In this document: positions 1 through 10,618 of the stretch, in pieces
Layout of the letters: each line of letters opens with the position of its first letter
Position numbering within the stretch: the first letter of the stretch is position 1
DNA from: Dreissena polymorpha
Lineage: Eukaryota; Mollusca; Bivalvia; Myida; Dreissenidae
Length of the DNA: 64,000 nt
NCBI RefSeq assembly: GCF_020536995.1
Contig: NC_068357.1
Location: 148,787,709-148,851,708 of the forward strand
Direction of reading: 5' to 3'
The notes under the pieces: generated by a model
The model's database searches: none
Told to the model about the DNA's origin: nothing
What the model saw: the letters and a program-made list of their open reading frames with translations, nothing else
Made by a program: the position numbers and the translations under genes

Positions 1-51
1 TTCCAAATGAATTCATTGAATTCATTTCGAAGACTTTGTAAACATGCTTGG
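1..51. repeat. partial arm of palindromic repeat
   Basis: The first 50 bases match the centre and right arm of the palindromic element at 879-1049 (shared AAATGAATTCATT and TTCATTTCGAAGACTTTG). The other arm would lie outside the window. It is a second copy of the same element family. Confidence 0.75.
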
Positions 52-78
52 GGCAAAATAGCAAATTATCCCTTTGTC

Positions 79-281
79 TTAACCCATTACCACACAGTAA
101 CATGATTTTACGGGTCTGTTGCAGAAGACTCTAGAAATCATCGAGATATAAGGAGAAATTGCTCAGTTTGATTTCTACCCTAACAACTCAATTTCTTCAT
201 ATTCTAATTCGATTTAATTTATGGTCTGCAACTTCTTTCAATTTTGAACAGTCCAAAATGTGTCGTTTGGTAAAGGGTTAA
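79..281. mobile_element. TTAA-flanked MITE
   Basis: The segment begins TTAACCCATTACCA and ends TGGTAAAGGGTTAA, which are near inverted repeats with TTAA at both ends. Inside are the phrases AGGAGAAATTGCTCAG and GTCCAAAATGTGTCGTTTGG, which recur several times in the next 4 kb. It has no coding capacity. TTAA target duplication suggests piggyBac-type mobilisation, but no transposase is present in the window. Confidence 0.7.
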
Positions 282-878
282 AGGGTTTCCTCTTAATCAT
301 TTAACCATACACATTTTAATGTAGATTTTCGGATATTTGCCTCTATGACTATGATGTTCTCTGCTGCAGATTTTGCAAATCAGGGAAAATGTTAACAGTC
401 CCTTCATGTTTTTTGCAGGCAGATGTCATTTCATCCGATCTGAACTCCGACAAAATTCATGTGATATTAACATACTGGCGAACACGCTGTCTCCCGCCAA
501 TGACCCACGACACTGTCCATATATTTGGATTTTTACCCGTCAGAGACATAACTTTTTATCTCCAGTATTAGTTTATTCCGATTGTCACCATTTTATTTGC
601 TCCTATTTTTAGGCTGATTGTAGCAGTAATGACCGTGCATAATTCTTGAATAAAAATGTTAGAATTTTATTAATGATGCTTTTAGGTATCAAGTTTTGGG
701 GAGTATTTCCATTGCTAACCTTCTTGTTTGGGATCAATATCCTATGTTGAGTCAATTCTAATGAGCACAAAAAATACGTAGGATTTAGTGCAGAATAACA
801 ATGATACTGCTAAGAAAAAGGTCAAATTCTCTCCCTTACCTAGACCCCTGATAATTTTGTGTTTATCCTTTTCCTGTT

Positions 879-1049
879 TTAAGGTAGTAGATACCTAATG
901 GTTCCGCAACATTTTGGATATAGTGACGTTAAGCATGTTAACGAAGTCTTCCAAATGAATTCATTTAATTCATTTCGAAGACTTTGTAAACATGCTTAAC
1001 GTCACTATATCCAAAATGTTGCCGAACCATTAGGTATCTACTACCTTAA
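879..1049. mobile_element. near-perfect palindromic foldback element
   Basis: From TTAAGGTAGTAGATACC to GGTATCTACTACCTTAA the sequence reads almost the same on both strands, with arms of about 80 bases meeting near 964. TTAA stands at both ends, as in piggyBac-like insertions. It sits inside an older MITE whose halves continue on both sides. A related copy begins the window. Confidence 0.85.
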
Positions 1050-1307
1050 GAAATATGCAGCAGACGACAATAAAAGGTTAAAGGATATATGTGAACAAGT
1101 GTTTATATGATTGATTTAAGTTGAAAACATGGAGTCAAAAGGTGAATTTTCTCATCATGAGCAAATTCACCTTTTGATGCAGTGTTTTCAAATGCCGTCT
1201 GCTGCAAAGGCGTCAGAAAGCATTTGTTTTAGGGAAATGATTAAAGAAAATTCTTGCATGGAATTGGATGGGTTCATTTACTTGTTAGTATCATAAACCC
1301 ATTTTAT

Positions 1308-1500
1308 TAGCTCACCTGAGCGGTAGCTCAGGATGAGCTGTTGTGATCACTCACCATGCGGCGTCCGGCCATCCACATTTGGTTTATCATTTTCTCCTAA
1401 ACCATTGAGCCAATTTCAACCAAATTTCATGTGGAGCATCTTTAGGTCACGGGAAAAATATATTGTTAAAATAACTTTGTCACATAACCAAACCAGGTGA
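1308..1500. repeat. bivalve AGCTCACCTGAGC-type dispersed repeat
   Basis: The run TTAGCTCACCTGAGCGGTAG, followed by the CCATGCGGCGTCCGGCCATC phrase and TTTCAACCAAATTTCATGTG, matches a dispersed repeat start I recognise from many bivalve genomes. It is non-coding and truncated on the right. Confidence 0.6.
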
Positions 1501-1738
1501 CTCTAAAAGAAATTGTAAGAAAATGACATACAGCTCAAAATTAGCAGTTTCTCTTTATCCCACAATACTTTCTACCCTACCAAAGTAATTTCGTCATATC
1601 TTTTTACAATTTTTGTCTTCTGCAAACTCTTTCAATTTGGGACAGTCCTTAACTTGTTGTTTGGTAAAGAGTTAAAGGTTTTGCTTACCTACAGAGATAT
1701 TTGAATATATTGAGAACAAGACTATTGCAAAGCAATAA

Positions 1739-1963
1739 AAGTCCCCTACCAGTAGCTAGTCTATTTGTTGCCATAGCAACTAGAATTCTTGACGTAGGGA
1801 CAAAATGAAATGACGTGCATAATCTCCAAATTGCCATCTATCTATTTATAAGTTTCATGAAAAAAAAGAACTTGAGAGTTATTGCTGGATCCAGAAAAGT
1901 TTGACAGACAGACACACAGAGCACAAATCATATGTCTCCTCCGGTGAAACTGGTTGGGGACTT
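1739..1963. mobile_element. short TIR element (MITE)
   Basis: The ends AAGTCCCCTACCAGT and ACTGGTTGGGGACTT are inverted repeats with one mismatch. Inside is the TTTGACAGACAGACACACAG run followed by TCTCCTCCGGTGAAACTGG, an end type common in bivalve repeats. There is no open frame. Confidence 0.7.
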
Positions 1964-3124
1964 AAAATGAATACAGCAGTAATGGCATTGCTCTTTACAT
2001 CTTTGTTCGCCTTTATTTGTGACTGCTGTATTTAATCTACATTGTCTCATTGCATTTTAATCACAACCATATATAATTGGTCTTTTGATAGTGAAGCCCC
2101 GTCACAGCCTTACTTTTACGTTTAGGTTTCATTCAAAATATTTTTCGGGGCATTTGTCATCCTATGGAGACAGCTCTTGTTTATATATATTCTTTGCCTC
2201 CAAAATAACTTAGGCTTAAAAGTTATCAAAGGGCCATAAAAACATCATTCATTCCTTTAAAAAAAGGAGTAAACATTTGAAAGTTGTGATAAAGGAAAAG
2301 AAAAAGAGAAGCTTCTTCAACTGAAACATATTTGTTAATGTATTACTTTTATTGACATTTTCCCTATTTTAAGAGAACTGCAGTAGAGGACTTTGAAATT
2401 GTCAAGACAAAAGGAGCAAATTCTTTATAAATAGCAGTATAGTTATGGAACTAAAATTGAAAACTTTGAGAAAAATGACAATTTTCTTATTATGATCAAA
2501 TTCTACTTTTGTCTCAAGGTTTTCAAACTGTTATCTGCTGCAAAGATGTCAAACAGTGTTTCTATAAGAGAATGGGTTAAAATTTATTCATTTATATATG
2601 TATCAAATTTGGAGCAGACAAATAACTTGTGTAAAACCAGGTGACTTCGTAACACAGGTTGCTAAGCATGCAGAAAGCTTCTATTGAAGCTTTCTATGTG
2701 CCAAGCATCCTGTATTTTGCTGCCATCTGTTTTTGAAGAAAGTTGTTTTATACAAAATGGATGTAATAGAAAAAGGAATAAAATACGTTGGTCAAAAAGA
2801 AATAATTGTTGGAGAAGGAGAAATTTCTAATTTTGAGCAATTTTTTCTTGTCCTTCAAATACTTCAAGAGTGATCTGCAACAAACTTGTAAAATCTAGTT
2901 TTTGTTTGGTGAAGGGTTATCTGCGGATATTTTAGATTTCGATGCTTTAAATAACCATAGATTGCAAGAGTTAGCTGCAAGATAACATTTTATTTGCATC
3001 AAAAACAACAACAACAACATGTATTATGCATAAATGTACACAGGAAACTTTAAATAAAAATACAATACACAAATACAGACTATGCTACTGTATGAACAGA
3101 TAGGATCACAATTCCAAACAATAG

Positions 3125-3336
3125 AGGACAGTGGTCCAGGGTTAGAGTGATGGACTTCGGATCCGAAGGTCGTGGGTTCGAATCCCGTGGTGAGCTGGGT
3201 CAACCTTTACAATTGTTCACAATCCACATATTGGAGCAAGTGCTGGTTATTTATCCAGGAGGCAGAATCGAGAGTAATTAATCTAAGTTGTAAGAACTTG
3301 TTTGAGAATTAGCAAAATAAAACGTTTAAACTGAAC
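3125..3336 (+). mobile_element. tRNA-derived SINE, Arg-like head
   Basis: The head folds like a tRNA: the anticodon arm is GGACTTCGGATCC and the B box is GGTTCGAATCC at 3175-3185. The tail (ATCCAGGAGGCAGAATCGAG, then AATAAAACGTTTAAACTGAA) is a diverged form of the tail shared by the SINEs at 4346, 27280 and 30194. It is not a functional tRNA gene because the acceptor stem does not close. Confidence 0.75.
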
Positions 3337-4106
3337 TAATTGCCAATCAAGAACATCGACAACTCCAGAAATCATAGTGGGTAAAGGGGAAATTGCTCAC
3401 CATGAGCAATTTCTCCCTATCCCATATTTATTTCTACCTTAGCAAAGCAGTTTCTTCATATTCCAATACAACTTGTTGTCAGCAACCTTATTGAATTTGG
3501 GAGAGTCCAAAACGTGTCGTTTGGTTAAGAGTTAACCAAATTGAAGGAGCTTGCAGACAACAATAAAACTTTTAATTTAATATGAAGAAATTTATTAGGT
3601 AGGGTATAAATCATTGTGATAAAAGGAGAAATTGCTCAAGATGAGCAATTTCCCCTTTTCCCACAATGATTTTTAACCGCAATAACTTCACGTTCTTTTA
3701 CAATTGTAATTGTAGTCTGCACACCCTTTCAAAATGGGAGAGTCCAAAATGTGTCTTTTGGTAATGATTTAACCCTTTCCATTATGCAAACACATTCTGA
3801 TGCATTTTCAGGAGACAAAATCACAAAACCTAGAGACAAAAGGAAAACTTACTGAACATGATCAACTTAATTTGATCAAACATGAAGTTTTTCATCAAGA
3901 TTTCAGCTTATATCCATTCTTGATTTTCATGTGTGACAGAAGGACAAAGGGTTCATTTTGTTGTAAGGTTTTCAAATGCCTTCTTAAAAACACAAAATTT
4001 AACCTGCTTAACTAAGGGCCCAATGAGTTAAAAGACACAAAAGTAGTAGGAAGAATTTTAGATAAAATGTTATTCTTACTCATGTTTTCATGATACAAAA
4101 TATTTG

Positions 4107-4335
4107 TTAACCCTTTACTAAACGACACATTTTGAAATACCCTAAATTCGAAGAGTTTGCAGACCACAATTCAGTTTCCAATACAGTTGAAGGTTTAGTA
4201 CTATGTAAGATAGAAATCATTGTGATAAAAGTAGAAATTGCTCATCATGAGCAATTTCATCATTTTATTACACATATTTCTTGAGTTGCCTGCAACAAAC
4301 ACGTAAAATCTCGCTATTGTTTGGTAATGGGTTAA
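4107..4335. mobile_element. TTAA-flanked MITE, full length
   Basis: This is the clearest full copy of the MITE family in the left arm. It begins TTAACCCTTTACTAAACGAC and ends GTTTGGTAATGGGTTAA. A hairpin core, GAAATTGCTCATCATGAGC, lies near the middle. Confidence 0.75.
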
Positions 4336-4345
4336 GAAATACATT

Positions 4346-4557
4346 TGGTGGGCGACAATGGTGCAGAGGTAGAGCGTCGGCCACTGGTACCCAGAGTCCT
4401 GAGTTCGAGCCCCGCTAAAAACAGGTAAAAATATCGGAACTAACCCACATATTAGCGCAAGTTCTGGTGTAGTGGCCAGGAAACAGACATCGTGAGTAAT
4501 TATATAAGCTTCAAGCTTTCGTTACAATCGATGTAAAATAAATAAGTTTAAACTAAA
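4346..4557 (+). mobile_element. tRNA-derived SINE, second head type
   Basis: The A box is TGGTGCAGAGGTAGAGCG and the B box is GAGTTCGAGCC. The tail (CCAGGAAACAGACATCG, ATATAAGCTTCAAGCTTTCG, AATAAATAAGTTTAAACTAA) matches the SINE at 27280, although the tRNA heads differ. Confidence 0.8.
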
Positions 4558-4639
4558 TACATTTTGGGACAGATCATGGTGTATGTTGATTCTGAATTAA
4601 GGAAAAATAAAAAGTTGCATATAACAAAATTTTCGGTTT

Positions 4640-4885
4640 TGGCACTGTCACCGACTGTCTCGGAGTCTCCTGCAGATTTCCCGCCGGTCTGGGAGACTAT
4701 CTGGCATCGTCGCAGACTGTCTGGGAGTCTCCTGTTCGTTATGGCCACTATGAACGAAGCTCACATACACCGGAAGCTGGGATTGGAATTGCAGGAGACT
4801 CCCAGACAGTCTGCGACGGTGACAGAAAGTCTCCCAGACCGTCTGAGCAAAAGCAGGAGACTCCAAGCACTGTCCAGAGTCAGGC
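4640..4885. repeat. inverted array of GTCTGGGAGTCTCC motifs
   Basis: A perfect 24-base inverted repeat joins 4711-4734 (CGCAGACTGTCTGGGAGTCT then CCTG) to 4792-4815. Looser copies of the same motif flank it (near 4648-4698 and 4825-4872). Open frames of 66 to 110 codons on both strands are products of this symmetry, and I do not call a gene. Confidence 0.7.
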
Positions 4886-4899
4886 AAAGATCCTGATTT

Positions 4900-5360
4900 A
4901 GTAAGAGTCGTGACGTCATTACATTTTTTGCAAATTGGTTTTAAAACTGTAATGGACGTAACATTTTTACAAAACAGATATAATTAAGCCATGTCTGATA
5001 AGGCCTTAACCCCGACCATTTACTTGAACAATCGTATCATATGAATTTGGTATTAAGTTTTCAACGTCGCGTTCATATTGCTTTTAACAAGTTATTTATA
5101 TGACACCATTGTTTTTCAGGTCCGGTTGTCTGTGAGGAAAATGTTTGGCGTTTAAAATAACACCATGAGTCACAATTTGTTTCAAGTTTAATTATACTAT
5201 ATTTATGCACATTTGTCGTCTTGAGCTATAGTGATATGTTATTTATATGTAATCATATTAATCGCAGTCAGCTCTATAAACATCACCATAATTATATAAG
5301 TCGATTTGGCGACAGTACTAAACTCTTTAAATAAAATCCAAAGTCTAATTGGGCTGCTAT
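4900..5360. other. no gene seen
   Basis: AT-rich sequence without a convincing exon, RNA gene or repeat. Confidence 0.5.
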
Positions 5361-5474
5361 ATGCAAACATATTTAGTGTTTGACGCCGGGTCGCCTATGG
5401 CCACAGTTACAGGTATGTATGATACGGACAAAGTTCTCGATGTCCTATCATCTATTGCAGCAGAAGTTGGTTAT
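5361..5474 (+). CDS. possible exon, unrecognised protein
   Basis: This is an open island of higher GC than its surroundings. Read from ATG at 5361 it gives MQTYLVFDAGSPMATVTG and continues as GMYDTDKVLDVLSSIAAEV to TAT|gtaagt at 5475. An earlier donor, ACAG|gtatgt, lies at 5413. An acceptor-like TTTAG ends at 5376, so it could also be internal. The residue mix is protein-like, but I do not recognise a family. Phases do not chain cleanly with the islands at 6252 and 6569, so a joint gene model is unproven. Confidence 0.3.
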
Positions 5475-5688
5475 GTAAGTGTGCAACTACCGTGGCCAAG
5501 GATTACCAGACACGTTTAAGATATCTGTACAGAACTTTTGTTAAAATATATATGTGTAGACAATAGCTTAATGTAACTGATTAGTTATATATGTTTATGC
5601 ATAGTACTGCAATGTTTCATAACATATATTTTAATTAATATTCCTTTACATATCTCTATATTTAATTATGCTGCGATAATGGGTATAT

Positions 5689-5877
5689 TGCCATATGCGA
5701 CCAGCGTTCCTCAAACCAGCTTGCGCATCCGCGAAATCTGGTCAGGAGCTACAATGTCCGCTCATTAGACCATCACACCTTTGGGAACGTCATAGCGTAC
5801 CACGTAACTGCTGGCCAGACAATGCTATTGCGATTTCGCAGGCTGGTTTGGATCCCTGCTGGCCGCAAATGGCATAA
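5689..5877. mobile_element. MITE with TGCCATATGCG ends
   Basis: The left end TTGCCATATGCGACCAGCG and the right end TGCTGGCCGCAAATGGCA are imperfect inverted repeats, and the CAAACCAGC/GCTGGTTTG pair continues the arms. It belongs to a family of GC-richer bivalve MITEs that includes, more distantly, the element at 44974. The 60-codon frame inside is not a gene. Confidence 0.7.
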
Positions 5878-6251
5878 CGTTTCTCATCTAATATTTAATG
5901 AGAAACCCCGACTTTAAGAAAAGACGTGGATCGAACATTGCAATATGTAATCCGCACAGGCGGATCCACGAAGGGACTTTACAATACTGATGTTGGGTCG
6001 ATATACATTCCTATAACGTCTTAATAAAAACAGATGATAACATTACGTATTTTTGTAAACTGAACTCAGGTTGTCATCATTTTGAACAGAATGTTTCATC
6101 TTGATTATGTGTTTACTCATACTCTATCCATTGCATCATTTTAAAACATCCACTGCGCTAGCACCACAACGTTGTTGCCATATGTGTCGTTATAAAAATA
6201 ATATATCAACTTCATGTACAATGCCCCCGGACCACTCACTGGAATAAAAAG

Positions 6252-6364
6252 GGGTCGCGTTACGGGATGTAGAAGCCGTTAGTGTGGGTCACCTCCCGGT
6301 TCAAGAGATTGACAACGCTACAGTTGCTGCCGTCTCAACCTGCGGTCATCGCGTCTGCAATTGG
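6252..6364 (+). CDS. possible exon, unrecognised protein
   Basis: After AAAAAG at 6251 the frame starting GTC at 6254 reads VALRDVEAVSVGHLPVQEI and on to STCGHRVCNW, ending at a donor-like TTGG|gtaatg. It is GC-rich and open for 37 codons in AT-rich DNA. It may belong with 5361-5474 and 6569-6711, but the phases (1 to 0, then 1) do not join. No family recognised; it could also be an old repeat. Confidence 0.25.
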
Positions 6365-6568
6365 GTAATGAAAAGAGTGCTGGCAATGGGGTTATGATAG
6401 AGGTCTGATAAGATACATGCAAAGAGACTGGGCATGCTTTTAGGCTTTATTTATAATAGAACTGTATTGCAGATATTCGCAAATAAAATATTAGAGCATG
6501 TTATCCGATTTGAACTTACGTTGACTGATTCTACCATTAAACTTGTAATAACGACTACACCTTTATAG

Positions 6569-6711
6569 TGGAAGTCGAAGCCGTTCATCCGGCCCCGGCA
6601 TTAGCCGTACGCGCACGGTTGAGTCTGACAGGGGTGCCCCATGGGGCTGCAGCTGAATTCAATCCCTTGCAGGCGCTGGGATCGGATGACGCTGTGAAGG
6701 CCAATGTCTGA
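6569..6711 (+). CDS. possible terminal exon, unrecognised protein
   Basis: After CTTTATAG at 6568 an open frame reads EVEAVHPAPALAVRARLSL, then TGVPHGAAAEFNPLQALG, to TGA at 6709-6711. Ala- and Val-rich composition and high GC set it apart from its flanks. No known domain was recognised. Confidence 0.25.
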
Positions 6712-7060
6712 TTTTTACCGGTATATTAGGCAGGCATGAATGAACTCATGATTGTTAACAAAGGCGGAATAGTTTATATTATTAAATGATAAACAAATGA
6801 ATGCCAACTACTAAACAACGGCAAACAGTCGTGTGCTTAAGAACAAATGTACGTCAATGCCCGAAAAAAAGAATGTGGATTTGGCCCGGGTACTCAAACA
6901 AATTAACAAATTACACGTGTTTCAAAGGTTTAAACATTCAGTCACATGAATAACTTTGCTGAAAAATAAACAGCTTTATACCGTTTAAGTATTGACAATC
7001 CGGGCCTAGGACTTGAGATGATGTGATGATAAACGCTATGACATAACTGTATGCCTAATT

Positions 7061-7064
7061 AAAA
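7061..7064 (-). terminator. Pol III T-run terminator
   Basis: Four T residues on the minus strand lie nine bases past the 3' end of the tRNA-Ser gene, the usual RNA polymerase III stop. Confidence 0.75.
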
Positions 7065-7073
7065 GGAAAGATT

Positions 7074-7155
7074 CGACGAGGATGAGATTCGAACTCATGC
7101 GGGGAGACCCCAATGGATTAGCAGTCCATCTCCTTAACCACACGGCCACCTCGTC
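7074..7155 (-). tRNA. tRNA-Ser(GCT)
   Basis: On the minus strand the acceptor arms GACGAGG and CCTCGTC pair over 7 bp, followed by a G discriminator. The D arm is GGCCGTGTGGTTAAGG. The anticodon loop CTGCTAA (anticodon GCT) is closed by ATGGA/TCCAT. A long variable arm (GGGGTCTCCCC) marks it as a serine tRNA, and the T arm has GTTCGAATC. No CCA is encoded, as expected in a eukaryote, and no intron is seen. A T4 terminator follows. It looks intact and functional. Confidence 0.95.
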
Positions 7156-7195
7156 GCAAAGTGTTTTTGTCATTAGTTTTACTTATAGTTGTAAT

Positions 7196-7657
7196 CTATG
7201 GTGTACGGATAGGTCCAAAAGTCGTATTCGTATCATACCATCGTATCAGACGGTTTAGCTAGAACCGTATCAGACGACTTTGGGGTCATAAACCGTCTGA
7301 TACGATCGTATCAGACGGTTTTGACTTTTGGACCGATTGTACGCTTAAATGTTTGATGCGAAACCGTATGATACGATTCGTATCAGACGGTTTACGATTC
7401 GTATCATAGGGTTTAGCTTAAACCGTATCATACGGTTTACACTGAATACATTTATAAATTGGCTGATTGGACATTGAATAATACCCGTCATAAACCGTCT
7501 GATACGATTCGTATCATACGGTTTAGAATCATTTGTTAACGTACGAACCGGTCCAAAAGTATTTAAAGCGTATCATACGGTTTATAAACCGTATGATACG
7601 GTTCTAACTAAACCGTCTGATACGAATACAACTTTTGGACCTATCCATACACCATAG
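7196..7657. mobile_element. TIR element made of short palindromes
   Basis: The 27-base ends CTATGGTGTACGGATAGG... and ...CCTATCCATACACCATAG are inverted repeats with one mismatch. TA next to TGGTGTA at each end suggests a TA target duplication, as in Tc1/mariner MITEs. The inside is filled with variants of AAACCGTCTGATACG and its complement CGTATCATACGGTTT, in both orientations, about a dozen times. There is no open frame. Confidence 0.85.
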
Positions 7658-10567
7658 TAATCACACATTTACACAATTGAGCTGATATCTGTCAATAACA
7701 GATGGTGTAGCACATGCAAACATTTCACAGAATAAATAGTAATGCACCTTTTATAATGTATCTTTAACTATACGCAGATTAACTGTAAGTGTACCTATAC
7801 GTAGTTTAATTATGAGTGTTAAGCTTAATGACGATTGCGAATTACAATTTAAGTGTTGCGAACGTAAAGGTATGTTGTCTTGCAAGTAAATAGAGCGAGC
7901 GTTAATCAAACTTATCATAGACGTTAATAGTTCATCCAATCATCAATGTTCTACATACAATATTATCACGCTGTAACTTTCTTTACATACAATTTTATAT
8001 AAGTTAGTAGTGTGATTTAGCAAATACGGCAAATACGTATATTTATGTATATGCATGTGATTGGTAACGTTTGACTTTGTACCAACTAAATAATCATGCA
8101 GTAAACGGTACTTCATTAAAAGTCACACGGCCTTCACGATTGGGTCATTTTTTACATGCACTAGTATCTAAATAGTTTAATAAAACCGATGAAATCACAA
8201 TCAATAACTTATATATAAACTGTGTTTTGTATCAAGTATTTTGAATTCGATCTAAAGGTCAAAATTATTTGATCAAAACAGAGAAACAATAATTTTAATA
8301 AGATGTTAGAGTTCAAAACTAGTATACATATTAATTAATACGAGCTTACCAATATACATCGTTTTTTCGCACGTCAATAGAACCAGTTTGTATCGAGCTA
8401 TTTCATTTTAAGAAAGTAAACAAACAAATAAAGATGCATTCACTGGCTGGTAGGCATCACGTACAATTATATTAATATAAATATGGAGGCACAGCTTTTG
8501 CTTTTTTAACTTCATTGTTGAATTTGTGTTTGTTCAAAAGCATCGCTGTGTTTCAGTTTAGACGTGAATTGTTCTTTTAATATGAACCAAAACGCTATAA
8601 TAATCTGTATGAAATTGTGAGGATAACTAACGTATGACAATCGCCAAGAATAGTCATTTTCATAGATCAGATGTTTATGCTCAACAAAAAATGTAAACGA
8701 GTTTTGCATTCAAGGTGCCTAACAAAAAGAAGGTAACATGATGAATAATTTGCAAGCACAAAAAAATAACTAAGTTTGTTTCTTTAATTTATGTGTTTTC
8801 GGTTTCATGAATCATATACTTTCCATCGTAACCTGTCGACTTTTGAAACATTGTCGTCGACTTCGGTTGAAGTCGAAAGATCCGCACATCCTAATGACAT
8901 TTCAGAGCGATATAATATAATTAAATATAATCTTATGTCGTGTGTGTACAATTAAACAGCGATAAACTGTGCTTTAAAATGAAGGTATTATGCTATTAAG
9001 TTATTGAGTTATTGACTTGAGCCCGCATAAAATCCTGCTCCAAAGGGAGAACTAATCGAGATAATGCTGTCATGAAAGTACTGAACTGAAGCTTTCGTTT
9101 GTTTGTTAAATGTACAGCGGTGGTTAGTTAGTGCATTCGGAAACCAATTAAGCGGCTTCATTTCGGGGTCGACACTGGCAACTTGACCGAATGCTATATG
9201 CTATATACACAGCCTTTATTCCTATCTAATCGCAAGTACAGATAATTCTTAAATTATTCCACATAGTAAGTTGATAACACTTTCCATCTTGATTTAGTTA
9301 TGTAGCTGTTTTTGTTTATGACCGTGGATAAAGCTTAAGTTTAAAAGTGAACTTTTGACAAAGATAAACATTATGGCATGTGCTGTTAATGCATTTGTGT
9401 ATTAACATAGAGGTTTGATAGTTTCATATGACATAATACACTTCTTGCATATTCACTTAAAAATAAAAACGTACCTATCGTATAGTTTTGTTTGCTTTTT
9501 GCCCGGTTTTCGGGAAAATAAAATTAAAACAATATTAATATCTTTTCTAATCCAGTTTACAACTTTTAAAATGAATGTGTGTTTTACGTAAACTGTTCAA
9601 TATAAAGTGAAACAGTTTAAAACAAACTATCTTGCATATGAATGTAGGTATCATTTTGCTTAAATAATGGTATTTCAGAATATCTACGACCATCCCGTTT
9701 TATTATCGCAGTACAATCAAACATGACATAATGTGAACACATCGCATATATTTTAATCCCGTTTTTACCCCCTTTTTATATTTTATTTTGAAAAAAATTA
9801 ATCCCGACGACAATTACTAAGATAAGCATCACAACCCTTCATAAGATGACCTTAATCATTGACAAAGGGATCGACACTGCCATGTATTTATCCTGGTTTG
9901 CGTGATCATGCGGACCTAAAGTTAGTTCATCCTTACATCATGTCGTTTTGTGTATATGTTCGTGATATGTATACTGTACCATACAATATATGAATGAAGA
10001 TTAATTATATAAACAATGTGAACACAGAAGCCGCTAGAAACGGCATAGTTAAGTATATTAATCTTATATTTGTGTTTGCTCAACTTGTATATGCGCCAAA
10101 TCGGATCATAACGAATGCTCAACTACGATGTTACGCTTGAGTGTCGAGTTAAATAGAAAAGCACTGAATAAACTAGCTGATACTGATTGCTGTGGGTTGA
10201 GACAAGTTCACTGAGTCTCTGGCCTTTTTACAGTGCAGAACTACACACTTTCCCGTTCCTGTACTTTGTTCACAAGTTAAAGATAAGCAATGACATACAT
10301 TTTACACAAACGCTCCCTATAAATGCCAATTGAATTAATGTCAACTATCTGCAGGATACTTGAAGGTACGACCAATCTCTCATTTTCTTATTTAATGCGT
10401 TATATTTTCCTAAACTTTTGTTTGTCATATACATAATATATAAGTTCATGTGACTTTATATTTTCACTTTTAAACCTGGCATCTTCGCATATATGTTTCG
10501 ATAGCATTTATTCAAATATAAAAGAACAAAACACTGCAATGTCGTGATAAGTAAATATCTTTTTCAG
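7658..10567. other. AT-rich DNA, no gene seen
   Basis: About 2.9 kb with only short chance frames (for example 7751-7939, 8512-8709, 9922-10122 on the minus strand) that show no splice or domain signals. A 5' untranslated exon of the gene starting at 10568 may lie here, but I cannot place it. Confidence 0.5.
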
Positions 10568-10618
10568 AAATGGACCTTGTAATCCTCGTTGTGTGGTTTT
10601 TCCTTTGCTTCGATTCAG
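10568..10618 (+). CDS. signal-peptide exon of LU-domain protein
   Basis: TTTTTCAG ends at 10567 and the exon begins AA-ATG. The ATG at 10570 opens MDLVILVVWFFLCFDS, a compact hydrophobic signal peptide, and the exon ends TCAG|gtattt in phase 1. The upstream acceptor implies a 5' UTR intron. The next exon (11697) also takes phase 1, giving an Ala at the junction followed by TGTHCLSC, a plausible cleavage region. The product should enter the secretory pathway. Phase match and the hydrophobic core make this a good call; the exact cleavage site is inference. Confidence 0.75.

Larger units (their letters stand above)
282..4335. repeat. nest of related TTAA-type MITEs
   Basis: Apart from separately listed elements, this stretch is made of diverged copies of one MITE family. 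Each is recognised by a small hairpin near AAATTGCTCATCATGAGCAATTT and an end phrase like TTTGGTAAAGGGTTAA. Recognisable pieces lie near 1121-1245, 1500-1675, 2345-2582, 2790-2925, 3365-3537, 3590-3772 and 3773-4029. Short open frames here (for example 3800-4015) lie inside the repeats and are not genes. Confidence 0.7.
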
